Of a DNA stretch of 64,000 nucleotides, positions 42,597 through 49,689 are shown piece by piece (within the stretch, counting starts at the first letter, position 1; each line of letters starts with the position of its first letter). Source of the stretch: Microbacterium azadirachtae (GTDB lineage Bacteria; Actinomycetota; Actinomycetes; Actinomycetales; Microbacteriaceae); assembly GCF_000956505.1 (NCBI RefSeq), contig NZ_JYIX01000032.1, forward strand, positions 1-64,000, written 5' to 3'. Below the pieces are notes generated by a model, which did not search any database, was not told the origin of the DNA, and was given only the letters and a program-made list of their open reading frames with translations. Position numbers and translations under genes: made by a program.

Positions 42597-43283
42597 ATGC
42601 CATCGAAGAGGGTCCGCCGCGGCGGGGATGTCGACGACGCGGTGCCGATGCGCCCGCGTCTGGACGCGGGCGTGATCGTATCCGCGGGACTGGAGCTGGC
42701 GGCCTCGGGCGCGACGACGATCTCGGTGCGCGAGCTCGGCACGCGGCTCGGCGCGGATCCGACCGCGATCTACCGGCACTTCCGCAGCAAGGACGACCTG
42801 ATGCGGGCGCTGCTGGACGACATCACGCAGCGCGCCGTCCGGAGCGTCGACCTGCCGGTCGAGGACTGGCAGGGGCGCCTGCGCGCGCTGGCGCGCGCCA
42901 CGCTGGATCTGTATTCGCAGTACCCCGCGGTCGGTGCGGAGGCGACCACGCTCACCACGCACGGCCCCGGCGAGCTCGGCGCGATCGAACTCATGCTGGA
43001 GGCGTTCACCACGGCGGGCCTGGATGAGGCCGGCGTCGTGCGCCACTATGCGCTGATGGCCTCGCACGTGCTGTCGACCGCGGCGGGCATCGCGCGCGCC
43101 AGAGCCGACCGCGGCGACGGCGACCTCGACGGCCCGTGGTTCGACGAGCCGCCGCTCGCGGATCCGCGCAGTCACCCCCGCATCGCCGCGCACACGGTCG
43201 CGCTCGCCTCGTTGCGCGACCGCGATCTGTTCTTCCTCGGGGTCGAGCTCGTCCTGGAATCCGCGGAGCGCGCCGCCCGCTGA
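42597..43283 (+). CDS. TetR-family regulator
   Basis: 228 residues from ATG 42597 with GCAGGAGGGG upstream. The helix-turn-helix reads VIVSAGLELAASGATTISVR, then ELGTRLGADPTAIYRHFRSK and DDLMRALLD. The C-terminal ligand domain is Ala/Leu-rich and resembles TetR_C proteins. It is divergent from the amidohydrolase/ABC operon, and a palindrome overlaps that promoter. It is therefore the probable repressor, released by the imported compound or a product. Confidence 0.92.
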   Translation: MPSKRVRRGGDVDDAVPMRPRLDAGVIVSAGLELAASGATTISVRELGTRLGADPTAIYRHFRSKDDLMRALLDDITQRAVRSVDLPVEDWQGRLRALARATLDLYSQYPAVGAEATTLTTHGPGELGAIELMLEAFTTAGLDEAGVVRHYALMASHVLSTAAGIARARADRGDGDLDGPWFDEPPLADPRSHPRIAAHTVALASLRDRDLFFLGVELVLESAERAAR

Positions 43284-43331
43284 TCGCCTGTTCTGCTTCC
43301 GCAGGGTTGCGGCTCGGGCTTGCATCCGGTC

Positions 43332-43350
43332 TAGTTTTGTGACAAAACTA
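43332..43350. promoter_or_regulatory. 19-base perfect palindrome, likely MarR operator
   Basis: TAGTTTTGTGACAAAACTA has 9-base perfect arms around a central G. It is AT-rich in a GC-rich genome and lies 39 bases before the monooxygenase ATG, the first gene of an operon that encodes its own MarR regulator. Size and symmetry fit MarR-family sites. Confidence 0.7.
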
Positions 43351-43389
43351 ATTCCGGACGGCGAGGGCGCCGAGGACAGGAGCAGATCG

Positions 43390-44709
43390 ATGCGGATCGG
43401 AATCATCGGCGCGGGGATCGGCGGACTCGCCACCGCGCTCAGCCTGGAGGCCGCGGGCTTCCGCGACATCACGGTGCACGAGAGGGCGGACCGGATCCGC
43501 GGCCTGGGGGTCGGCCTCAACCTGCTCCCGCACGCGATCCGGGAGCTCACCGAGCTCGGACTGCGCGACCGTGTGGAGGCGCTCGGCGTCGCTCCGGAGA
43601 CCCTCGTCTACATGAACCGCTTCGGCCAGCACATCTGGAGCGAGCCTCGCGGACTCGCCGCCGGCTACCGCTGGCCGCAGCTCTCCGTGCACCGCGGCCA
43701 GCTGCAGCTCGCCCTGCGCGACGCGGTCGTGGAGTGCCTCGGCGACGTGATCCGGCTCGGCCATCGCCTCGTGGACGTGCAGGGCGAGGACGACGGATCC
43801 GAGACGGTCCGGTTCGCGACGGCAGACGGCGAGATCACCGCGACCTACGACCTCGTGATCGGGGCGGATGGGATCCACTCCGCGCTGCGCGCGCTCCGCT
43901 ATCCCGCCGAGGGCGCTCCGCCATGGAGCGGGCTGACACTGTGGCGCGGGGTGGCCGAGGCGCCCGTGCTCGTCGACGGGCGCACCATGATCATGGCGGG
44001 CGACGGCGACCAGAAGTTCGTCGCATACCCGCTGGGCGCTCCTGAGGACGGGCGTCAGCGGCTGAACTTCATCGCCGAGCAGCGCGGGACCGGCCCCTTC
44101 GAGAGCCTCAAGGATCGTGCGGACTGGAACCGCGCCGTGGATCCGGGTCCGATCGCGAAGCTCTTCGCGGACTGGAGGTTCGAGGGCTTGGACGTGCCCG
44201 CGATCATCGCGAACGCGGAGGAGATCCTGGAGTATCCGATGGTCGATCGCGATGCGCTGGCGCAGTGGACGTTCGGGCGCACCACGCTCGTCGGCGACGC
44301 CGCCCACGCCATGTACCCGAACGGCTCGAACGGCGGATCCCAGGCCATCCTCGATGCGCGCACCCTCGCGTTCCACCTCGGCACGGCGGCGCGGGCCGGA
44401 GCTGCCGTCGATGCGGGGGCTGCGGCGGACCGCAGCGCGGAGGGCGCGGCGATCGACGCGGCGCTCGCCGGCTACGAGGACGCGCGCCGCCCCGCGATGA
44501 CCGCGCTGCTGGCGGGCACCAGGGCGACCGGTCCGGAGCGGGTCATGCTGCTCGCGGCCGAGCGCGCCCCGCAGGGCTTCGCGCGCATCGACGACGTGAT
44601 CCCTCGGAGCGAGCGCGAGGAGATCGCGAACGCCTACAAGCGCGCCGCGGGCTTCGCGCCGTCGATCCTCAATGAGCGCGCCTCGCTCGGTGTCGGGGAT
44701 CCGGCGTGA
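43390..44709 (+). CDS. FAD-dependent monooxygenase (PHBH fold)
   Basis: 439 residues from ATG 43390 (MRIGIIGAGIGGLATALSLE), with AGGAG upstream. The FAD dinucleotide motif opens the chain. The DG motif appears in YDLVIGADGIHSALRALRYP, and the second FAD motif in TTLVGDAAHAMYPNGSNGGS. These are hallmarks of aromatic hydroxylases of the salicylate/PHBH type. It would add one oxygen atom from O2 to an aromatic or enol substrate using NAD(P)H. It is coupled by GTGA to the MarR gene, which suggests substrate-induced expression. The substrate is unknown. Confidence 0.92.
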   Translation: MRIGIIGAGIGGLATALSLEAAGFRDITVHERADRIRGLGVGLNLLPHAIRELTELGLRDRVEALGVAPETLVYMNRFGQHIWSEPRGLAAGYRWPQLSVHRGQLQLALRDAVVECLGDVIRLGHRLVDVQGEDDGSETVRFATADGEITATYDLVIGADGIHSALRALRYPAEGAPPWSGLTLWRGVAEAPVLVDGRTMIMAGDGDQKFVAYPLGAPEDGRQRLNFIAEQRGTGPFESLKDRADWNRAVDPGPIAKLFADWRFEGLDVPAIIANAEEILEYPMVDRDALAQWTFGRTTLVGDAAHAMYPNGSNGGSQAILDARTLAFHLGTAARAGAAVDAGAAADRSAEGAAIDAALAGYEDARRPAMTALLAGTRATGPERVMLLAAERAPQGFARIDDVIPRSEREEIANAYKRAAGFAPSILNERASLGVGDPA

Positions 44710-45203
44710 GCGGCCTTTCCTCGGCCGGTTCCGCGCCGGCTGCTGACCCCGCGGGCGACGCCGAGAGCCGCCTCGCCGCGGTCATCTCCCCATTGCGGCG
44801 CACCCTGCTGGCCGCGGCGCGCGAGCGCGGCGAGCTGCCCGACATCCCCGACGCGCAGATCGAGGTCGTGCGTGCGCTGCTGCCGTCCTCGGGCAGCGCG
44901 GAGCGCGGTCCCGCCGAGCTCGCGGAGGCGCTGCACCTGAACCGCTCCACGGTCAGCAACCTGCTCGGCGCGATGGAGGCGGACGGCCTGGTCGAACGGC
45001 GCAGGGCCGACGGCGACGGACGCCGTGTCGTCGTCGTCCTGTCGCCGCGCGCGCTCGACCTCTTCGACCGCTTCGATCAGGCCGCGGGCGAGCTCCTGCG
45101 GGACGCGCTGGAGACCCTGGATCCCGCCGATCGTGAGGCCGTGACGGCCGCGGTCCCGGCTCTCGAGAAGCTCGCCGCCGCGCTGCGAGGGGGATCGCGA
45201 TGA
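44706..45203 (+). CDS. MarR-family regulator
   Basis: 165 residues from GTG 44706. The winged helix is in GPAELAEALHLNRSTVSNLL, then GAMEADGLVERRRADGDGRR and VVVVLSPRALDLF. It is the middle gene of a tight operon (GTGA before, ATGA after). The 19-base palindrome upstream of the operon is the likely binding site, making it an autoregulated repressor that responds to the monooxygenase substrate or product. Confidence 0.92.
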   Translation: MSGLSSAGSAPAADPAGDAESRLAAVISPLRRTLLAAARERGELPDIPDAQIEVVRALLPSSGSAERGPAELAEALHLNRSTVSNLLGAMEADGLVERRRADGDGRRVVVVLSPRALDLFDRFDQAAGELLRDALETLDPADREAVTAAVPALEKLAAALRGGSR

Positions 45204-45673
45204 GCGACCTGTTCGCGGCGCTCCCCGAGCCGCGGCTCGAGCCGGCGTTCGACGTCACGGTGCAGGTCGGTCCCCCACGGGATCACGGCATCACTTCCGC
45301 CGGTCACCGACGCGTGGTGCCGATCCTGGGCGGCCGGATCACCGGCTCTCCGGAGGCCGAGATCGTGGCCGGCGGATCCGACCGCCAGCTCATCGCCCCC
45401 GACGGCACGATCGGCATCGACGCGGAGTACTCGGCGGTGGCCGCCGCGGGGCCTCTGCTCATCCGCACGCGCGGGGTGCGCCGCGGGTCGGCCGACGTCA
45501 TCGCACGGCTGGGGCGCGGCGAGCCGGTGGATCCGGGCGCGTACTACTTCCGGACGACCTTCGAGGTCGAGGCGGCGGCTCCCGAATTCGCCGACCTGCA
45601 ACGCACCCTGTTCGTCGCCGTGTGCCGGCGGGAAGGATCAGAGGTGCGCTACCGGGTGCACCGGATCGTCTGA
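45200..45673 (+). CDS. DUF3237 family protein
   Basis: 157 residues, ATGA overlap with the MarR gene. Resembles DUF3237 (PF11578): EPAFDVTVQVGPPRDHGITS, then HRRVVPILGGRITG, LIAPDGTIGIDAEYSA, and AYYFRTTFEVEAAAPEFADL. The family is a small beta-barrel often found next to flavin enzymes and MarR regulators in aromatic or terpenoid catabolism. No reaction is established. It probably acts on the product of the monooxygenase. Confidence 0.85.
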   Translation: MSDLFAALPEPRLEPAFDVTVQVGPPRDHGITSAGHRRVVPILGGRITGSPEAEIVAGGSDRQLIAPDGTIGIDAEYSAVAAAGPLLIRTRGVRRGSADVIARLGRGEPVDPGAYYFRTTFEVEAAAPEFADLQRTLFVAVCRREGSEVRYRVHRIV

Positions 45674-45702
45674 GGCGCCGATCGCGGCGTCGGGAGACGG
45701 CC

Positions 45703-46113
45703 TCAGGCGGGCAGGAGCTCGCCGACGAGCTGCTGGATCCGCCGGCGGATCTCGTCGCGGATCGGCCGCACGGCCTCGATTCCCTGGCCCGCCGGGTCGT
45801 CGAGCGTCCAGTCCTCGTATCGCTTGCCGGGGAAGAACGGGCACGCGTCGCCGCAGCCCATCGTGATGACGACGTCGGAGTCCTGCACCGCCTCCGTGGT
45901 GAGAACTTTCGGCTGCTCTGCGGCGATGTCGATGCCCAGCTCCGCCATCGCGGCGACGGCGACCGGGTTGATCTGCTCGGCGGGCAGCGATCCGGCGGAG
46001 CGGACCTCGATGCGGTCGCCCGCGATCTCGCGCAGGAAGCCCGCGGCCATCTGGGAACGGCCCGCGTTGTGCACGCAGACGAACAGCACGGCGGGGGCGG
46101 CTTCGGCGGTCAT
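45703..46113 (-). CDS. arsC: Arsenate reductase, low-molecular-weight phosphatase type
   Basis: 136 residues from ATG 46113, with ACGAGGAGA upstream. The P-loop CxxxxxR is VCVHNAGRSQMA (Cys13 and Arg19). Redox cysteines follow in ITMGCGDACPFFPGKRYEDW (the Cys82/Cys86 region), as in thioredoxin- or mycothiol-coupled enzymes. The acid loop is WTLDDPAGQG. It reduces arsenate to arsenite in the cytosol. It is 20 bases downstream of a flavoprotein gene on the same strand, but no arsenite pump gene is in the window. Confidence 0.93.
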   Translation of the reverse strand: MTAEAAPAVLFVCVHNAGRSQMAAGFLREIAGDRIEVRSAGSLPAEQINPVAVAAMAELGIDIAAEQPKVLTTEAVQDSDVVITMGCGDACPFFPGKRYEDWTLDDPAGQGIEAVRPIRDEIRRRIQQLVGELLPA

Positions 46114-46133
46114 GCGTCTCCTCGTTTCCGGGT

Positions 46134-47432
46134 TCAGCCTACGACGACCGGGCGCGCGCCGATCTGCAGGACGGGGGCGGCGCAGCAGCTTTCGCCGGCC
46201 GCGTCGAAGTCGCCGGATCCTCCGCATACGCCGGTGCTCGGGAGGGCCAGTTCGTTGCGGGCCGCGGCCTCGTGATCGCCGGCGAGGTGCGCGGCGACGC
46301 TGCGCACCTGCTCGAAGCCGGTGAGGGCGAGGAAGGTCGGCGCGCGGCCGTAGCTCTTCGCTCCGACGATGAAGAACCCGGGTTCCGGCTGGACCAGCTC
46401 GCGTGCGCCGGTCGCACCGACGGATCCGCACGAGTGGATGTTCGGGTCGATCTCGGCAGCGATGCCGGCCACCGCCTCCAGGGCGGGGTCGAGGTCGATC
46501 CGCAGCTCGGACAGGAAGGACGTGTCGGGGCGGAAGCCGGTCAGGGCGAAGACGTGGGCGATGCCGGGGATCTCGCGCCCGTCGCCTGCCACGGCCGTGA
46601 CGCCGTCCGCGTCCGCGCGGAGTTCCGCCACGCGGAACGCGGTGACCACGTCGACGAGACCCCTCTCCATCGCGCGTCGCGCGCGGACGCCGAGAGCAGC
46701 GCGCTGGGGCAGGCCGTCGGCGTCGCCGCCGCCGAACACCGACCCCATGCCTCCACGCCGGAGCACCCAGGTGACCCTCGTCTCCGGTTCCGTGCGGGCC
46801 AGTTCGGTGAGTCGCAGCACGGCGTGCGCGGCGGAGTTGCCTGCACCCACGACGAGCACGTGCTTCCCCGCGAGCGCTGACACGTCGTCCGGGATCCGGT
46901 AGGAGATCCGGTCGCCGGCCGCGCGCTCGCCGAGCGCCGGAAGGCCGTCGGCACCGGCCGGACCCGGTGTCGCCCAGGTGCCGGATGCGTCGAGGACGGC
47001 CCGTGCGGCGATGCGTCCCTCCCGTCCGTCCGCGCCGACGGTGTGCACGGTGAACATCGCGTCGCGGCGACCCGAGTCGACGACCCGATCGCGCCCGGCT
47101 CGGGTGATGCCGGTCACCGTGGTGCTCGTGCGGACGCGTTCCCCCAGAGCCTTGGCGAGGGGAGCGAGGTAGAGGTCGACCCATTCGCGGCCGGTCGGGT
47201 ACCCCTCGGCGGGGGCGATCCAGCCGGCGCGCTTGAGGAGGCGTTGTGCTGCGGCATCGACCAGCTCCGGCCATCCGGAGAAGAGTCGCACGTGCCCCCA
47301 TTCCGAGACAGCGGCGGCTGCGCTATCCCCGCGTTCCAGGACGAGCACGTCCTGTCCGTGCTCGACGAGATGGGCGGCGGCGGCGAGGCCCTGGGGGCCT
47401 GCGCCCACGACGACGACGGGCAGGTCGGACAT
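46134..47432 (-). CDS. Ars-associated flavoprotein (ArsO-like FAD/NAD(P)-binding protein)
   Basis: 432 residues from ATG 47432, with CCGAGGAG upstream. FAD motif VVVVGAGPQGLAAAAHLVEH opens the chain; a second dinucleotide motif is KHVLVVGAGNSAAHAVLRL, which is NADPH-type in flavin monooxygenases. GFFIVGAKSYGRAPTFLALT and ATG-like FALTGFRPDTSFLSE follow. The C-terminus has a cysteine pair (ESCCAAPVLQIGARPVVVG) that could bind arsenite or act as a redox pair. Such proteins sit in many actinobacterial ars operons and are thought to act on arsenic or thiols. The reaction is not established. Confidence 0.85.
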   Translation of the reverse strand: MSDLPVVVVGAGPQGLAAAAHLVEHGQDVLVLERGDSAAAAVSEWGHVRLFSGWPELVDAAAQRLLKRAGWIAPAEGYPTGREWVDLYLAPLAKALGERVRTSTTVTGITRAGRDRVVDSGRRDAMFTVHTVGADGREGRIAARAVLDASGTWATPGPAGADGLPALGERAAGDRISYRIPDDVSALAGKHVLVVGAGNSAAHAVLRLTELARTEPETRVTWVLRRGGMGSVFGGGDADGLPQRAALGVRARRAMERGLVDVVTAFRVAELRADADGVTAVAGDGREIPGIAHVFALTGFRPDTSFLSELRIDLDPALEAVAGIAAEIDPNIHSCGSVGATGARELVQPEPGFFIVGAKSYGRAPTFLALTGFEQVRSVAAHLAGDHEAAARNELALPSTGVCGGSGDFDAAGESCCAAPVLQIGARPVVVG

Positions 47433-47462
47433 CGGCACTCCTCGGATCGGCAGCAGTCTCAG

Positions 47463-47478
47463 ATTGAAAGACTTCAAT
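47463..47478. promoter_or_regulatory. Palindrome ATTGAA-AGAC-TTCAAT, candidate ArsR site 1
   Basis: Perfect 6-base arms with a 4-base centre lie 31 bases before the minus-strand flavoprotein start, inside the divergent ars gap. ArsR/SmtB proteins bind imperfect inverted repeats of this general size, so this is a plausible operator for the arsC-side transcript. Confidence 0.5.
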
Positions 47479-47492
47479 GCGACTACCGTCCA

Positions 47493-47506
47493 TCATCTAT
47501 CGATGA
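47493..47506. promoter_or_regulatory. Palindrome TCATC-TATC-GATGA, candidate ArsR site 2
   Basis: Five-base arms with a 4-base centre lie 27 bases before the arsR start. With site 1 this would allow ArsR to control both divergent promoters. Confidence 0.4.
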
Positions 47507-47532
47507 ATGTCAATACGTGGAAGGATGGGCAC

Positions 47533-47877
47533 ATGACGCTCCCCGTGACCATCGTCGCCGACGCCGCCTGCTGCGCCACAGTGCGTGAGCCCCGGGTCGG
47601 CGTCGAGGAGGCCGAGCGGATCGCTCACGTGTTCAAGGCGCTGGGCGATCCGACGCGCGTGAAGCTGCTCTCGCTCATCGGCGCCGGCGAGGGCGGCGAG
47701 GCGTGCATCTGCGATCTCACCGAGCCGGTCGGGCTCTCCCAGGGCACGGTTTCGCACCACATGAAGCTGCTCGCCGAGGCCGGGCTCGTGACGCGCGAGC
47801 AGCGCGGCAAGTGGGCGTACTTCGCGATCGCCGAGGGTGCGCTGGACGCCGCAGCGGCCTCGCTCCGGATGCTCTGA
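47533..47877 (+). CDS. arsR: ArsR-family metalloregulator
   Basis: 114 residues from ATG 47533, with AAGGATGG upstream. Winged helix: HVFKALGDPTRVKLLSLIGA, then GLSQGTVSHHMKLLAEAGLV and REQRGKWAYFAI. A metal site is suggested by CICDL in GGEACICDLTEP, matching the CVCDL site of As(III)-sensing ArsR proteins, plus an N-terminal Cys pair (ADAACCATV). It is divergent from arsC and the flavoprotein and should repress them until arsenite binds. Its final three codons are the first unit of a 20-base tandem repeat. Confidence 0.93.
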   Translation: MTLPVTIVADAACCATVREPRVGVEEAERIAHVFKALGDPTRVKLLSLIGAGEGGEACICDLTEPVGLSQGTVSHHMKLLAEAGLVTREQRGKWAYFAIAEGALDAAAASLRML

Positions 47878-47966
47878 GTGTGCTCCGGATGGTCTGGCTG
47901 CGCTCGGCATGACTTGGCCTGTGCTCCGGACGCTCTTGCCGTGCTCCGGCTGATCTGAGCTCCGCT
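47865..47966 (+). repeat. Imperfect 20- to 21-base tandem repeat, five units
   Basis: Units begin CCGGAT or similar and end GTGCT, GCGCT or CCGCT: 47865-47884, 47885-47904, 47905-47925, 47926-47945 and 47946-47966. The first unit holds the last codons and stop of arsR. All units point the same way, unlike the palindromic elements. The rest of the gap to 48047 holds no gene that I can see. Confidence 0.75.
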
Positions 47967-48047
47967 CAGGACGCGTGCCCTCGAGGATCCGGGCGCGCAG
48001 CGCTGACCGCGCTCGCGGGTGACGGTCGAGGGTGACCGCCGTGCTGG

Positions 48048-49505
48048 TCAGAATCCGGGGGTATCTGGGTCGGGTTCCGGGGGTGGGTTCGGGGCTTCGA
48101 TGGTGAAGGTGACGGGTGAGGGTGGTTTGTCGATGTAGGTGGACCCGGTGGGGCTGGTCCATTCGAGGACTCCGGCGCCGCGCTGTTTGACTGTCCAGGC
48201 GGTCTGGTGTTTGAGGACGTGGTGGCGTCGGCAGAGTCCGCCGAGGTTGCCTTCCTCCGTGGGCCCGCCGTGGGCGGCGTCGATGGTGTGGTCGAGGTCC
48301 TGCGCGGCCGGTGGGAGCCCGCAGGTCGGGAATCGGCACCGGGAATCGCGGGCGTGCAGGAGGCGGCGGAGGTCGGCGTTGGGGCGATAGTGGTCGACAG
48401 CGAGGATCGCCCCGGTCACCGGGTGGGTGAGCACCCGTTCCCACGCGGTGACCCCGCCGGCGAGGATCCGGGCGGTGTGCGTGTCGATGGGCTGCCCGCC
48501 GGCTAGTTCGGCGGGCTGTTCGATACGGACACCGAACGCGGTCCCGGATCGCGTCGAGGTCCCGGATCCCGCCGGTGATCCGCATCCGCTGGTGCTGGCG
48601 GTCTCCGCCGCCACGAGGGTGAGTACCGGGACGGTGACTTCGACCCGTGCCTGAATCGCGGACAGGAGCCCGGCGTTCGTGTCGTGCCCGGACGCGGCCC
48701 CGGTGAGCAGCGTGTCCGCGCACAGGTCCGCGCGCAGCTGGTCCATCGTCCGCGCATCGCCGGGGTCGCCGAGCCCGACCGGATCACGGCCGACCCCGCC
48801 GGCCGCGTCTTTCGCGGCCAGCGCATTCGCGACGCTCACCGCCCGCGCCTGCTGCGTCAACCGGTCATAGATCCCGTCGATCACGGCGGCGGAGTGGATC
48901 ACCCCGAGCGCCTTCTGCCCGTCGCCGAGGTCCTCCCGCCATACCCGACGGTGCTCCTGCACCTCCCGGTGCCGATCAGTCAGGCTCCGCGGCGCCAACC
49001 GTTCGGCGACCCGCTCGACGATCCGCTTCGCCCGGTGCGGGGTCTCCCCGGCACACGCCTCCACGGCGATCTGTTCGAACTCGGCCCGCACCGTCTCATC
49101 GAGCCGGGCGCCGGCGTCCTGGATCACCCGGACGTGGGCGGCGTTGATCCGCGCTTCCCCGAACGCGCGTGTGACCTCCGGGAACCGGGTCCCCAGGTCC
49201 GCCGCCCGTGCCATCCGGGCCTGCACGACCCGATCCGACATGCGCAACACCCCGGCGATCTCCGCCGCGACCGACCGCTCCGCGAGATCCACCGCCTCAC
49301 CCCGCGGTGAGCCACCACCGGCGTCTCGGGCGGCGATCTCCTCGGCGACGCGCTGCGCGGCCCCGAGCTGCGCGTCCCGCAACGCCTGGAACCGGATGAT
49401 CGTCGCCTCGGCCGCGGCCAGGCCCTCCCTCAGCAGGCGCAGCACCGTGACCGGATCCACCGGGTCGACCCCGGGATCCGCCACCGCGTCTGCTGAGTTC
49501 GTCAT
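48048..49505 (-). CDS. DUF222 and HNH endonuclease domain protein
   Basis: 485 residues. The DUF222 region (about 20-350) is helical with REDLGDGQKALGVIHSAAVI and YDRLTQQARAVS. The C-terminal HNH region has the zinc-binding and nuclease pattern CRFPTCGLPPAAQDLDHTID, then AAHGGPTEEGNLGGLCRRHH and VLKHQ. Such proteins are found in many copies in actinobacterial genomes and are viewed as mobile or selfish-like, though their function is not known. No IS ends or attachment sites flank it. The codons are close to its neighbours, with slightly more ACC/CCC-rich runs. Confidence 0.92.
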   Translation of the reverse strand: MTNSADAVADPGVDPVDPVTVLRLLREGLAAAEATIIRFQALRDAQLGAAQRVAEEIAARDAGGGSPRGEAVDLAERSVAAEIAGVLRMSDRVVQARMARAADLGTRFPEVTRAFGEARINAAHVRVIQDAGARLDETVRAEFEQIAVEACAGETPHRAKRIVERVAERLAPRSLTDRHREVQEHRRVWREDLGDGQKALGVIHSAAVIDGIYDRLTQQARAVSVANALAAKDAAGGVGRDPVGLGDPGDARTMDQLRADLCADTLLTGAASGHDTNAGLLSAIQARVEVTVPVLTLVAAETASTSGCGSPAGSGTSTRSGTAFGVRIEQPAELAGGQPIDTHTARILAGGVTAWERVLTHPVTGAILAVDHYRPNADLRRLLHARDSRCRFPTCGLPPAAQDLDHTIDAAHGGPTEEGNLGGLCRRHHVLKHQTAWTVKQRGAGVLEWTSPTGSTYIDKPPSPVTFTIEAPNPPPEPDPDTPGF

Positions 49506-49580
49506 GGATCAAGTCAACACCGGACCACCGACATTCCCACCCCCAAAAGCGGCCCCTCAACAGGGAAAACATCACAGATA

Positions 49581-49595
49581 GATCACATCGTGATC
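49581..49595. promoter_or_regulatory. Palindrome GATCAC-ATC-GTGATC upstream of the HNH gene
   Basis: Perfect 6-base arms around a 3-base centre lie about 76 bases upstream of the minus-strand HNH gene. It could be an operator. Nothing links it to a particular regulator. Confidence 0.3.
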
Positions 49596-49599
49596 GTGG

Positions 49600-49648
49600 G
49601 GAGGGGCGCCGATCAGGGGAGGGCGTCGTGCGGAGGGGCGCCGATCAG
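49600..49648. repeat. 17-base direct repeat, two copies
   Basis: GGAGGGGCGCCGATCAG occurs at 49600-49616 and 49632-49648. Just downstream CGCGAGTCGA occurs twice (from about 49665 and 49680). It lies in the gap between the HNH gene and the AI-2E gene. No open frame is visible. Confidence 0.75.
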
Positions 49649-49689
49649 AAAGGGGCGAGGGGCGCGAGTCGACCGGACGCGCGAGTCGA

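Noticed and set aside
47865..47966. CRISPR array
   Set aside because: Units are contiguous with no spacers, are imperfect and there are no cas genes.
48048..49505. Insertion sequence or homing element boundaries around the DUF222/HNH gene
   Set aside because: No terminal inverted repeats or target duplications were found, and there is no transposase.
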